DNA of 64,000 bases, taken from Vandiemenella viatica (taxonomy: Eukaryota; Arthropoda; Insecta; Orthoptera; Morabidae). Each line of letters begins with the position of its first letter. The stretch's first letter is position 1. Of this stretch, positions 11,289-22,927 are shown in pieces. The stretch covers positions 186,001-250,000 of the forward strand of contig JARYHS010004247.1 in assembly GCA_031002005.1 (NCBI GenBank), in the 5' to 3' direction. The position numbers were made by a program, and so were the translations under genes. The notes below the pieces were generated by a model. That model did no database searches, was not told the origin of the DNA, and saw nothing but the letters and a program-made list of their open reading frames with translations.

Positions 11289-11893
11289 GCAATAGCTACC
11301 GCCGGATATCACTCCTCAGCAACGTCTATAAACTTTTCGAGAGGATGCTGCTAAAACGTCTCTCATCTGTAATTGAAGACAAACTGATACCTCAACTAAC
11401 CGGATTCGGAATAGCACGCTCCTGCTCAGACCATGTCCTACTCCTAACACAACTTAATGAAGATGGCTTTGAAAAGGGTTTAGTTACTGGAGTAGTTTTC
11501 GTTGACCTGACTGCAGCGTGTGACACGATCAGCATAAAAAAACTCCTTCCTAAAGTATACAACATTACGTGGGATATCGGTTTCATAAAAATAGACTACG
11601 ATCCACTCAGCAATAAGCAATTCTACGTAAGCTTTCAGAATTAAAAAAGCCGTCCTCGAAAACCAAAAAATTTACTACCACAAGGAAGTGTTCTTGCCGC
11701 AGCATTATTTAACATCTAAACCAATGATCAACACCTGGACAACCGTTGTGTGTCCTTTATCTACGCTGATGATCTAGACCTAGCTGCTCAACATGTGACT
11801 TTTGGGGCCATTGAGGGTAGATTTAGAACAGTTCTTGAATCCCTTGGAACCTACTACAAGCAGAATGACAGCATGCCGAAGCCATAACCCTTA
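11289..11893 (+). pseudogene. CR1/Jockey-type LINE reverse transcriptase, first part
   Basis: Plus-strand reverse transcriptase lacking its N-terminal region. Motifs in order: RRISLLSNVYKLFERMLLKR, LTGFGIARSCSDHVLLL, VVFVDLTAACDTI, then, after a frameshift near 11600-11640, LPQGSVLAAALFNI and FIYADDLDLA (11756-11785), where the catalytic Asp pair survives. The frame runs to about 11890 and stops at the RTE element, and its C-terminal end reappears at 15040-15450. The LINE landed in the left arm of the palindrome. Confidence 0.8.
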
Positions 11894-14800
11894 TAACCCA
11901 CGGCCTCAATTACCTGCTTCATATATTATAATCTCTGTCTTCCTCTACAGTTCTTACCTTCGACTGTTCCCTCCACTAACAAATTAACCAATTCAGCATT
12001 TCTCAAAATTTTACCTACCAGCCTGTCTCTTCTTCCTGTAAGCTTCTTCCATAAACTTCTTTTCTCACCCATCATTTCCAAAACGCGTTAATTTTTACTT
12101 TGTCTGTCCACCTAATTTTCGGCATTCTTCTCTAGCACCACATTTCAAATGCTTCAATATTCATCATTTCCGGTATTCCTAAAGTCCGTGTTTCGCTACC
12201 GTAAAGTGCTGTGCTCCACACATCGAGTTTTAAAAAGTTCTTTCTAATTGCTAGATCATTATTTCAAACTAAAACGTTTCTCTTTTTCATGAAGGATCTT
12301 TTTGCAAGTGCTATTCTGCTTTTAACATCATTCCTGCTTCGACCATTAGTTGTAATTTTGCTTCCCAAGTAACAGAACTCACTCACTTCTCCTATTGCAT
12401 CCGATCCAATTTTTATATTTAATCTGCTAGTATTGGTATCATTTCTGCTACATTTCATCACTTTTGTTTTACATTGATTTATATTCAGTCCGAAATCTTC
12501 CTTAGGTATTTTGTTCATTCCATTCAAAAACTTCTCAATATCCTCAGCCATCTCTGCTAACAAGACAATGTCATCAGCAAATCGTAGCATACTGATTTTT
12601 TTCCCCTGAAATCTTATGCCACATGGAAAATTTTCTTTGACTTTCTTCAGTCTTTCTTCTACATACAAGTTGAATATTAACGGGGATAGACTACAACCTT
12701 GTCTCACACCCTCTTTAACTGATGCATGTCTCTCGTGATTCTCTACTTTTATTACAGCCACTTGATTCTTATATAGTGTATAGAGTATTCTTCTATCTCG
12801 ATACTTTAGACCTGACTTCTTTAAAATTTTGAACTTCTTGTCCCACCTAACATTAACAAAAGCTTTTTCTAAATCAACAAATGCCATAAAAGTATCTTTG
12901 TTTTTCTTGATCCGCCCTTCAAGTATTAATCTTAAAGTCAGAATTGCTTCCCTTGTACAGCGATTTTTCCTAAACACAAACTGATCTTCACCTACTATCT
13001 CCTCTACTACCCTTTCTATCCTTCTGTATATCATTCTGATCAGTAATTTTGAAGCATATGATATTAGACTAATGGTGCCATAATTCTCACATTTGTCGGC
13101 TTTTGCTTTCCTTGGAAGTGTGAAGATGATATTTTTATTAAAATCATTTGCAATTTCTCCTGTTTCAGTACTTTCTGATATCACCTTTAATTATCTTTCG
13201 ATTCCTTCCGCTCCTAGAGTTTTAAGAAGTTCTGCAAGGATCACGTCAATTCCATCTCCCTTTTTTGCTTTCAAGTCATTCAGAGATTTATTAAATTCTG
13301 TCCTCAAAACAGGATCTCCTAAGTCAGCAATGTCTACATCGCCTTACTTTTCCAATACACTATTGTTCAAGTCATCCCCAACATACTGTTTCTCTATGTA
13401 TTCCTTCCATCTGTTAGCTCTATCTTCTGACCTTGAAAGAGGTTTCCCATCGGCAGGTTTAATGTTCATACCTCTTTTATTCATTTCTCCAAAATTCTGT
13501 TTGATCTTTCTATATCGAACATCTACTTTACCTGCTACCATTTCCTTTTCTACTTCTTGACACTTTTATTGTAGCCATTATTCTTTTGCTATTTTGTATT
13601 TCCTATATCTTTGATTTCTAAATTGCCTGTACTGCTCTCTTCCCGCTTCATCCTGAGCAATTTTGCACCTCCTCCTCTGATCCATCAGCTCCAAAATTTC
13701 TTCTGTGATCCAAGGTTTTCGGGCAGCTTGTTCCCTAATGCCTAATGTTTCTTTACCACATTTCATTATTTCGGTCATTAATGCATTCCATTCGTCCTCG
13801 GTTGAGCTCCTTTCAGAGTTCCTTCTTAGACCTAAGTCTACCATTTCTGCAAATTTTTCTCTTGTGCTAGATTGTTTCAGTTTATTCACTTCCGGTCTGT
13901 TCTGTTTATGCTGCTTCCTTATTTACTTGAATTTCAGCCTGCACTTCATTACTATCAAATTATTGTTCGATTCTATGTCTGCTGCTGGGTTCGCTTTGCA
14001 GTCTAGAAATTGATTGCTGAATCTGTTTGACCATGATATAATCTAGCTGATATCTGCCTGTATCCCCAGGACTTTTCCAGGTGTATATTCTTCTTGCGTG
14101 GTTCTTAAACAGTGTGTTCGCACTACTAGCTTATATCTTTCACAAAATTCTAGCAACCTGCTTCCTCATTCATTTCTTTCTCCTACACCAAAACTTCCTA
14201 CAGTATTCCCCTCTTTTCCTTCTCCCACTATTGCATTCCAATCACCCTTGATTATTAGTTTTTCTTCCCCTTTCACATATTGGATTAATTCTTCGGTTTT
14301 AGCTTATATTTTTGTCTATTTCATCATCATCTTCCTGTGACGATGGTATATAAACTTGTACTAATGTGGTTGGGACGGGATTAGTTTCTAACCTCATCAA
14401 AATAATACTGTCATTAAACTGTTCATAATACAGTAACTCACCCATTTTCCTACTTTCTGGTTCATTACAAATCCTACACCAGTGACTCCATTGACAGCTT
14501 GTGTGATAATTATCCTGTGTTCCCCAGACCAGAAATCCTGTGCGTCCTTCTATTTAATCTCACTAATCCTAACAACATCTAACTTAAGTTGTTCCATCTC
14601 CCTTTTTAAGTTTTCTAACCTACCTGCCTTATTCAGACATCTAACATTCCACGCTCCGACTCGTAGAATGTTTCTAGCCATTCTGATGACTCCTCCCTGA
14701 GCAGTCCCCACCTGTAGATCCGATTGGGGGACTATTTTACCTCCGTAATGTTTTACCCAGGAAGAAGCCATCAGGATATATGTTATTTGAGGGGGTTACT

Positions 14801-15035
14801 TGTCCTCGGGATACCCTTTGGGTGTTTAATGCAGTGTTTTCCCGTTGCCTTCTGCATCTCTATGCCGTTGATCATTTCTGATTCATCCGCCTTTAGGGGC
14901 CTTTTCCAACCCCAAGGGTAAGAAGGTGACCTGAACCGCTCCCCGCTCTTCCGCCCTCCTTTCGTAGGCTGTTGGCAAGCAGTGTGTGACTCCATATACT
15001 GGGAATCTTTCAGTCGCCAGAGCCTTGTCCGTGCA
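11894..15035 (-). mobile_element. RTE-type LINE, near full length
   Basis: A minus-strand RTE-clade LINE with a 5' leader (14772-15035), one long ORF (endonuclease, linker, reverse transcriptase) and a short 3' end near 11900. It split the CR1-type LINE: sequence of that LINE ends at about 11893 and continues from about 15040. No clean target duplication was seen, so both borders are good to about 20 bp. It is one of the less damaged elements in the window. Confidence 0.8.
11905..14771 (-). pseudogene. RTE LINE ORF: endonuclease, linker, reverse transcriptase
   Basis: Begins at the ATG complementary to 14769-14771. The endonuclease opens with ILRVGAWNVRCLNKAGRLEN; these are the LINE proteins often annotated as craniofacial-development-protein-2-like. 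A basic linker (13578-13889; KPWITEEILELMDQRRR) follows. The reverse transcriptase at 12264-13184 is an open frame of 306 codons, with FVDLEKAFVNVRWDK, VRQGCSLSPLIFNLY and LRFADDIVLLAE (12570-12590), keeping the catalytic Asp pair. The C-terminal part beyond 12264 continues in other frames (ALYGSET, EAFEMWC). Between 13900 and 14550 the endonuclease is badly broken. The protein would nick target DNA and prime cDNA there, but it is not expressible as one chain. Confidence 0.85.
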
Positions 15036-15039
15036 AACA

Positions 15040-15450
15040 GGGTGCACTACGTGACGGAGAGGTTGACATTTGGTTGCAAAAGACTAGTACATTCTCTCCC
15101 AAATCGTAACACCCACCTGTAGACATACACCGGGAAATTTCCACCATCTTGGCAAGCCTTAAAGTGAAGGAAGACGTACGACACCCCTACATAGATATAC
15201 ACCTGGGCCATCGATACAAAAGTCCCGATCAAGCATGATGCGAACTTCAAAGTCACCCCCTGGAGATCCAAGCAATTAATGATTATTGGATTGTGAGAAG
15301 AAATTACAAAAAGATTTCGAGTGGATCAAGCCAAAAGACGGTCTACCACCTGAGTCTGAAGAACCATGGGCCATATGGAAATCGCTAAACAGGCTTCGAG
15401 TTTGAGATAACGCTGCAAAGAAACATTTCCCTCTTGTGGATACCTTGTAG
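15040..15450 (+). pseudogene. CR1/Jockey-type LINE, C-terminal part
   Basis: Continuation of the reverse transcriptase at 11289-11893 past the RTE insertion. The end reads PPESEEPWAIWKSLNRLRV, the usual closing motif of insect Jockey/CR1 proteins (LNRLR-x-G), and a TAG at 15448-15450 closes it. Palindrome arm sequence resumes only a few bases later, so hardly any 3' untranslated region remains. Confidence 0.6.
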
Positions 15451-15454
15451 AAAA

Positions 15455-16226
15455 TCGATATCTATTTATCGTCATACACTATTTGAAATTCTATGTCACA
15501 GCATGTATACCGTTAAACATTGCTAAAAATCATTAGGTGGAAAATGTTTTTATAAGTGTTTCATATACTCTCTGTCTCACACATTACTGTGAATAGGAGC
15601 CTATTGATATAAACGTTTAACTAACAGGGGTGAGATAGCGCTATATATCAATTACGGAAGGCAAGCATTTACCACCACTTTGTAACTCTCTCAGTGATCT
15701 CAACAGTTTTTATTTTTTTTCAGTAGATACTATATCTTGTTGTCAGGACATACCTGTATTACCAGACAACAAATGAATAAAGTGTAAAACTTTCAGACCA
15801 ATCGGTGATCGACACATCAATGGAGAGAATGATATGCAAATAACATCACAAATGCTTGTGAGCAAATAAAACTGAATTATAGGATGTAGTTGATGATATG
15901 AAACTCAGCAATTTAGTCACGATAAGGACACATTTCATTAATAGTTTAATTACAATAAAATTAATCCCCAAAATAACTTTCTAGCAGTCTGTCTTCACTT
16001 CTGATCAATAACACTGAGATCTATGTTGCACACAAAGGTAGCTGAAATAGTCTGATTAGTCAATCATGATGGAAAAGTTATTCTAGAGACTGCCTTGTAA
16101 GCCCAAAAGTTAAATCTTACAAGAAGATGAACTTACAAAACAACAATATGATATAATATATTTATTTTATGATGTGTTGTGAGTGAGATGAAACAAAAAA
16201 TTAAATACAATATGTATTTACTTATA
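15455..16226. repeat. palindrome left arm, second part
   Basis: Pairs inversely with about 28299-29065 over its whole length, with small differences throughout. It ends at the duplication TTTACTTATA that flanks the Penelope-like insertion. The opposite arm has the same sequence uninterrupted. No gene was seen in it. Confidence 0.85.
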
Positions 16227-17382
16227 TATAATTACGAAGTCTTTCTCGGCGTTGACAATACAAGTAATGCTCTCGGGTGACTAGCCCAGTTATAGAAGTG
16301 TTATAATAGTCACACAATATTTCGGCACTCTGAATCGTTGGCGCCATCTTCCGGTGAAGTGAGGTCAGGAACATGCGAAGCTGCTGAGCTAGACCAGATT
16401 CCCGCTGCTAACCTCTGATTGGTCGGCTGTGGAACCAGTCGTAGCAGGGGTCAAATCTCGATGCGGCTTGAATCGATGCCAAGGTGGAGTTACGGCTAGA
16501 TTTGATGTCCTTTTTCACATGACATATTCACCAACGTTGCCTAGAACATGCACGACACGTTCGTCTGGGGCAGAAAGAAAAGTCTGCGGTGGCGGAACAC
16601 AGTCTAGAACATGGCCATGGTTTTGATTTCGAAAATACCAGAGTACTGGCGCATACTGGTAGCTTCTGGAATAGCATCCTTACAGAAGCAGTAGAAATTC
16701 GTCTCGCGTCTAACCTCGTCAAACGCGACAGCGGCTACCAGCTGAGTGAAGCCTGGACGCCAATCATCAATACTATACGTCGACAGCGCGACCGAGACGC
16801 ATTACACGGCGCGTCCAGATCAACGGAAAGTTCGGTAGTAACATAAGCGAGCAATTTGTTGCTCTGGCATTAATGATCAGCTTATGGGTAAGTTTTTGCC
16901 TTCTGACTTTTCCTTCTACCGAACGATGAGTTACTACGAGGCAGGACCCCGGCTACCATTGGTTACAAATCTGACCAATCACGTGGCAGCATGGCTCAAT
17001 ATGAGGCCCGCAACGGATTCGTGTTGACTCATCAGTTGGACAAACAATTTATCGTGAAGGCTTTGTTTTCGGATATCTTCTTCGAAGGAGCGGTGATTTT
17101 AAGCCCATCCGCTATATGTCATGTGAAAAAGGACATCAAATCTAGCCGTAACTCCACCTTGGCATCGATTCAAGCCGCATCGAGATTTGACCCCTGCTAC
17201 GACTGGTTCCACAGCCGACCAATCAGAGGTTAGCAGCGGGAATCTGGTCTAGCTCAGCAGCTTCGCATGTTCCTGACCTCACTTCACCGGAAGATGGCGC
17301 CAACGATTCAGAGTGCCGAAATATTGTGTGACTATTATAACACTTCTATAACTCGGCTAGTCACCCGAGAGCATTACTTGTA
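16227..17382 (+). mobile_element. Penelope-like element fragment with inverted terminal repeats
   Basis: 1156 bp flanked by the 10-bp direct repeat TTTACTTATA (16217-16226 and 17383-17392). Inside, 16259-16527 and 17114-17382 are inverted copies of each other, about 269 bp and almost identical. Between them lies the end of a GIY-YIG endonuclease reading frame. Penelope-like elements often insert as truncated copies with inverted terminal repeats. The opposite arm of the palindrome keeps the empty site near 28295, which confirms the borders. The two repeats differ less than the palindrome arms do, so this insertion is the younger event. Confidence 0.8.
16541..16846 (+). pseudogene. Penelope-like GIY-YIG domain, C-terminal end
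   Basis: The frame gives RLGQKEKSAVAEHSLEHGHG, FDFENTRVLA, a stretch with EAVEIRLASNLVKRDSGYQL, and SEAWTPII, ending at a TAA (16844-16846). This matches the closing part of the GIY-YIG endonuclease fused behind the reverse transcriptase in Penelope-like elements (an EH-x-GH motif, then an IEI helix, then a short tail). The GIY-YIG core itself and the whole reverse transcriptase are missing because the copy is 5'-truncated. The next open frame (16991-17233) runs into the terminal repeat and has no known domain. Confidence 0.75.
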
Positions 17383-17499
17383 TTTACTTATACTTCTCAC
17401 ATACAAGTTGTACCATTAACACTAAAAAATTTTATTACAATATTATTATTATCCTCATCAGATTCTGGTAAGTTCTTGTCTTAGAAGCATATAGTCCAA

Positions 17500-17960
17500 T
17501 GATGAACTGGGTGTCCATTGGGTTACAGAAACAATACTAATGTGCATATCATCCAGTGTTTGCACTGTAGCTATATTATAGCCACGCTGCTCTTTGTTCG
17601 CTAAAATATCCACAAATTCTGTATAGAATCTCGAAACTAGTTAGCTCCACTTCTTCTTGACAGTCAAGGCGCCGGGTGATGCGGGTTACGCACTGATGAG
17701 GTTCCTTCAAGACGAATCGCCTAAGAAGATACCGTGGGAAGTAAGAGTATTTGGATAAAAACATACTATTTTCAACCCGGCAACCGTTCGGTGGAATACG
17801 GTGTAATTGCCGAGTGGAAATTCGGTCTGGATGCAAGCAGTTTTGAATAAGTTGGACACTACTTCCAATACTTGGATCAGCTCTTTTCATTCGTCATACG
17901 TTAGTGTTACTTAATAGTGCCCCACTTTTTCGAGCACAACATCAAGTTAAAAATCGTGTT
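17500..17960 (-). pseudogene. arm gene, left copy (PC4-like repeat family)
   Basis: A decayed copy of the gene also present at 21454-28208, 46308-46949 and 47109-47640. Nucleotide alignment by eye to the right-arm copy is clear across its length (GATGTTGTGCTCGAAAAAGT against GTTGTAGTGCTCGAAAAAGT), but stops and frameshifts occur throughout. A TATAAA-like box lies near 18055 and a TCAGT initiator-like motif near 18010, upstream on the minus strand. The function is discussed under the copy at 46308. Confidence 0.7.
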
Positions 17961-18880
17961 TAGATGATAACCGTATCGTCGAATGGTTTTAATCACGTGC
18001 GTTCAGCTGATACACTGACGTGACCACAAAATGAAGGAAGACTAATTGGGTGGTTTATATTCCCGAACACTTGAGCGGGACTGTCATTTGACGTCACTTG
18101 TGGTGAGGGTTTTCAATGGTGGCCGCCAGGTGTCAGCAGCGAACAGCAGTAACTCCAATCTGTGTGTCTCGCGTGCTGGATATACTAGAATTTTGGATGG
18201 TCCTTGAAATTTCTCATTTGTAATGACAGCAATACACGGTAGACCGGAAGTTAGCGACAGCAACGACAAATAACTAATTTATAAATTCATCAAATCACAA
18301 CCATCTTTACCATTTAGGAACATTTGCTCCTGGTACCAAACTGTTCACATCATCTTCATCTCATTTCTTCCACATCACAATCCTCTCAGCTATTCAATAA
18401 CATTTGCCCAAGTACCATGCAGGTTCAAGAGCCTTTCTTAATATATGTTGCAATGACATATTTTGGATAGAGTTGCCGTGTTACCATTTTATATCAAGGT
18501 AATTTCCGTTTAGACAGCAGCTGCTTATCTGTGTAAGTTGCTTGCAGAATTATATCGATTCAACTCCACCTTTTTTCAGCCAATCAGGACTACTTTCTCT
18601 ATTGGGGTGCAATGCCCCCTATCTGACAAAACACTTCTGATTAAGGACCATTGGCTAACATGGTCATCAAACTGATGTCAAAACCAACTTTTTCATAGGA
18701 AACCCCCACACATCTACAAGCATCTAAAATATCACCACAGGTGCAGACACTAGCTCTATTAGGCATAAGATAATATCCAAACCTGGTCTGTGGTAAATTA
18801 ATAGGTCATTCGAATATGAAAGTGGCTGTTTGCATATTTTATCCACCCAGGTCTCATCACCTATAGTCTAGTACCGGTTT

Positions 18881-19129
18881 GTGGTCACGGTCAGCTTAGG
18901 TTCCACACCTGAGAATTCTTCAACCAATACCCTTTATAACATCACTATACGCCATATACAGCACCCAATACTTTTCAAATTTTCCAGTGACATCCAGCCC
19001 AAATCCTGTATTGTGACAGTTGTTGAAAGTGTTCCACCAACAAATCTAGCGGCCCTCCCTTTCACCCTGCATTTGATGTACAAAAATGTTGACACCATAT
19101 TACACCTCTATATTCAAGTAATGGTCTGA
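18881..19129 (+). other. conserved inner-arm region, possible decayed ORF
   Basis: This stretch and its partner at 20300-20572 (-) are homologous and can both be read as proteins of 80-90 residues, sharing for example ITPLY. In the frame of the partner this copy has stops. It may be a second, unidentified gene of the palindromic element or merely non-coding arm sequence. No known domain was seen. Confidence 0.3.
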
Positions 19130-19290
19130 CAGTTTGTTTGTTATCCAAGGCCTTCGCTTCACAGGTAGATCATGTCATCACGAATTATGCCCCAAAGTAT
19201 ATGTGGCGAACAACGTGAGAAAGACAGTTCGTATTCCAACACAAACGGCAAAAACTGTAAACGGTACAGTGAAATGGAATTGTGCGTAGC

Positions 19291-20159
19291 TCAGTACAAC
19301 TACTGGCACCAGTCATAGGATCGAAATGGTGGGGCAATACTCTCCTTACTTTTCATCAAGCAGACGAGTTAGATTATGTTCAAAAATAGCACCATAAGCC
19401 TGAGTGTTTACACCAAACATATTGTTTATAACACTTAATTGATTATATGCTCCATCAAAACATAGATCACCACCATATTTCTCCCACACCACAACCCTCC
19501 CTGTCATTCAGTAACATGTGCCCAGGTACCACGAGCTGTAGTAGGCATTCGACTATCAGACACATATCATAACTCCCATATTCATACTAGGTCCCACACA
19601 CAAATCCATACGTCACCACACGCACGCACACACAAACATAAGTGGAGGAACAGCAGATCATACATACAGACAGACGAGTTAAATGAAGGTATCACCATAT
19701 TTACGCATACATACTCTGAAAGAGAGAGGCATAGACACACACACACACACACACATTTCCGTACCTACAGCTGGCTCTACACAACAAACAGCATCAATCA
19801 TGGCAGTTAAAAAGTGAGACAGAAATCTCCTGGCTCATGACTGGTCAAAAAATAATCAGTAACATGTGTTACATCTACCAAACTCTTCACATCACATCAC
19901 ATCAATATGCGGACGGGTATATCGTGTTTCGAGGTCGGTATACGGATGCATATAACCGCTTTCGATCGCGATGAAAATACGGAAATCGATCGTGGTCCCG
20001 AAAAACCGGTAACCGGCAATCAGTCACGGCTCGGAAAATCCGGTAATACGTCACGGCCCGCGATTTTAGGTCCTGTTTATTACGGTATTTCTGTTCGCAG
20101 AGGTCATAGGAGCCAACTACATGTCGAAATTTCACCACTGTTTCTACGGAGAGTATGTA
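19291..20159. other. central spacer of palindrome
   Basis: The only part of the element without an inverted partner. The left half (19291-19900) has (AC)n tracts, the longest near 19735-19755. The right half (about 19915-20090) is unusually rich in CG dinucleotides (ATCGCG, CGATCG, CGGTAACCGG, CACGGCCCGCG) for such AT-rich DNA. No gene was recognised. A spacer of this kind stabilises a palindrome in chromosomal DNA; whether it arrived secondarily is unknown. Confidence 0.6.
19735..19755. repeat. (AC)n microsatellite
   Basis: About ten AC units inside the central spacer, with shorter CA-rich tracts near 19617-19640. Confidence 0.85.
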
Positions 20160-21772
20160 CTCGTCCATTTCACTGTCCTGTTTACAGTTTGCTGAAGATT
20201 GTGCTGGGGTACGAACTATCTTTCACACATTGTTCACTTTATGTCTTTCAGGACATAAATCGTGAAGACAGGATGTACCTGAGAAGCGAAGGACTTAGGT
20301 TACAAACCTACAGTCAGTCCATTGCCTGTATATAGTGGTGTAATATGGGGTCCACATTTTTTGTTCATCAAATACAGGCGGGAAGAGAGGGGAGCTAGCT
20401 CTGTTTTTGGAATACTTTCATAAACTGACTTAATATCTGGGCTGGATGACACTGGAAAATTTGAAGAGTATTGGGTGCTGTATATGGCGTATAATGAGGT
20501 TATAAAGGATATTGGTGGAAGAATTCTAAGTGGTGAATGGAGCCTTAGATGAACATGACCACAATCTGGCACTAGACTTTAGGTGAGGAGACCTGGGTGA
20601 ACAAAATGTGCAAATACCTCATTCATATATGAATGACCTAACAATTTACGACAGACCAGGTGTGCACGTCTGCAAATGTGGTAACATTTTAGATGCTTGT
20701 CGGAGCGTCAGGGAATAATATGAAAATATTGGTTTTGATTTCACTTTTATGACCATGTTAGCTGAGATGGTGTTATAATTATATCGATTGCACTGGTTAG
20801 TTGAACAAATCATGCATCTACCAAAAAAGTCATACTTGGTCTTGAATCTGAAGATTGGCGTCAGATGGTTGGGGGAGGGGGATACAACCCAATAGAGAAC
20901 TCTCCTGGGTCCTAATTGGATGAAAAAAGTGTAGTAGTATCGACACAATACTGCAAGAAACTTAAATAGACAAGCAGCTGCAGTTTATAGAAAAATTACC
21001 TTGATATAAAATGGTAACTGGGCTACACTATCAAAAAAATTGCCTTACAATCTGTATTAAAAAAGGCTCTTGAATCTGCTCCTATCTTTGTTGTACTAAG
21101 GTACACGTGACACTATGGCTGAGAGGATTGTTATGTGGAAGATATGAGATGATGCTGTTGTGAACAATGTGGAATCTGGGCCACTGTTCCTAAATGGCAA
21201 AATCGGTTGAGATATGACGAATTTAAAAATTAGGTATGGTTAGCGGCTGTCTTTAAGTTCCCCGTCTATCGTGTATTGCTGTCGTTATGCTTGAGAAATT
21301 TAAACGAAAATCCGAAATTGTAGTATTTCCAGCAAGTGAGACAAGCAGATTCAGGTTACTGCTGTACGCTACTGACACTTGGCGGCCGCCATTGGCAACC
21401 CCACCACATGTAATATATAAACCCTCCAACTTGACCGGCGTGATTCTGTACTCATGTCTGGTAAAATAATATTATTTTCGTCAATGTATAAGCTGATCCC
21501 TGGTGATTCAAAGCGTTTGACGGTAGGTTATTCGTCTATATACAAATTTGAACCTGTTGTAGTGCTCGAAAAAGTTGGACACAACAAATTAACACCAACG
21601 TTTGACGAATGGAACGAACTGATCCAAATATTGGAAGTGGTGTTCGACTTATTCAACACTGCATGCACCCAGACCGAAGTTCTACTCGGCGAGCCACCGT
21701 CTCCTACCGAACGTTTCCGGGGGTGAAAATAGTATGTGGTGTCTTCCCAGCGGTGCGTCTTCGAGTAACCTC
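20160..21772. repeat. palindrome right arm, inner part
   Basis: Inverted partner of about 17700-19290. It ends at AACCTC (21767-21772), the target of the LTR retrotransposon; the arm resumes at 27985 with AACTCATCAGG. The left arm keeps the uninterrupted AACCTCATCAG (as its complement near 17695-17705). Confidence 0.8.
20300..20572 (-). other. conserved inner-arm ORF, right copy
   Basis: An open frame of 90 codons on the minus strand, homologous to 18881-19129. It contains ELAPLSSRLYLMNKKCGPHI. It has no recognised domain, no membrane segment and no coiled coil. Because the other copy is broken in this frame, a coding role is only a possibility. Confidence 0.3.
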
Positions 21773-21773
21773 T

Positions 21774-22430
21774 TGTGGTGGATGGTAACGAATTTTGAGC
21801 TATAATTACTATAGCTGGGCGAAAGTTAATTACAGGCAGCCAAAGATGAATCCAGGGTAGTTAAAACAGAGAGTAAAAACAGTTAGAGGCTCTGCAATGC
21901 AAGCACACGAGCTGTAGCATTGGGAGGAATATTCTATGGAAAGAAATTGTCACTATGGATTCTATGGACGGGGAAGTTGGGCAAAACTGAGATGGACGAG
22001 CGTATTGGGGTCGTCCTGATCAGAGCTGGTCGAAGAGGTCGATTCTGGTGGAACCTGGATGGATTAGGAAGTCTGGACAGCTATATAGCTATGGAGCAAT
22101 ATTGTGATGTAGGGAGGCGAGCCACAGTCTGCAGGAGAAGCTGTCGACGACTACAGCAGCCATTATAACTGTTGGTAGAGAGCCATTGAAGATTATGGAA
22201 TGTGGAATGCAATTAATAGGTTCAAGCAATGGGAGTCAGAGTCTGCAAATATGCAAAGGGTGTTAGGCATGTTATTATTGTAAATAACTGATGTAATAAA
22301 TTGTACATATGCGAAAACCTTTTACTGAGAGATTTATTTATAAGTACTATTGCTCTCATGACTAAGATTCTTAATTATAAGTTTCCATCGGGAGCTGCAA
22401 GGCGAAAATAAAAATTTTGATCGTCCACTA
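21774..22430 (+). repeat. 5' LTR
   Basis: Begins TGTGGTGGATGG and ends ATCGTCCACTA; aligns with 27270-27984 along its length. A shared landmark is CTGATGTAATAAATTGTACA, which supplies an AATAAA polyadenylation signal in both copies. Confidence 0.85.
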
Positions 22431-22927
22431 GAGCAGGATTTGAAATAGTGTGGCGTCAGACAAGTGAGGGTAGCACTTATCCAGTAAGGTATAAATTAGA
22501 GAATAAATAAGAAGATTGCGAGACAAAAATTACAACTTCAGTATAAGAGTGTTACAGGATCGGCGCAGTGGCCTTCTTTTGCCATTCAGAAGCAGCAGGC
22601 AGAAATGGAGTGTAATAATCAGCACAACAGGACACAGCAGAAAAGAGTTAAAGGCCTCTGGGAGTAGCTGAGCTGAGGAGAGCTGCATCGACCATACGAA
22701 AACAGTGAATCTTAGCAAATATGCAAAACAGTGCGGGTAATTTTGTTGGCGCCAGTGGCGAGAGTTATGTGAAAAGGGAAAAACGTGAGTTGATTTTGCG
22801 GAAGTAATTAAGTTAATTTCTAATACCCTTTTGTGGCGAAAAAGTGATGAGTGGTGCATTTCTTGATGATTGCGAAACTGCGTTCAGCATTGTTGTGGAG
22901 GAAGAACAGGAGATACTATTATAGTTT

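Larger units (their letters stand above)
17383..19290. repeat. palindrome left arm, inner part
   Basis: Pairs inversely with 27985-28300 and then 20160-21772. Anchors are the GGTGAGGGTTTTCAATGG region (about 18101) against CCATTGGCAACCCCACCAC (about 21390), and the CACCCAGGTCTC block (about 18845) against 20590. It holds one copy of the arm gene on the minus strand. A motif with CATTTGC and GTACCA is repeated at about 18301, 18375 and 19490. Confidence 0.8.
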
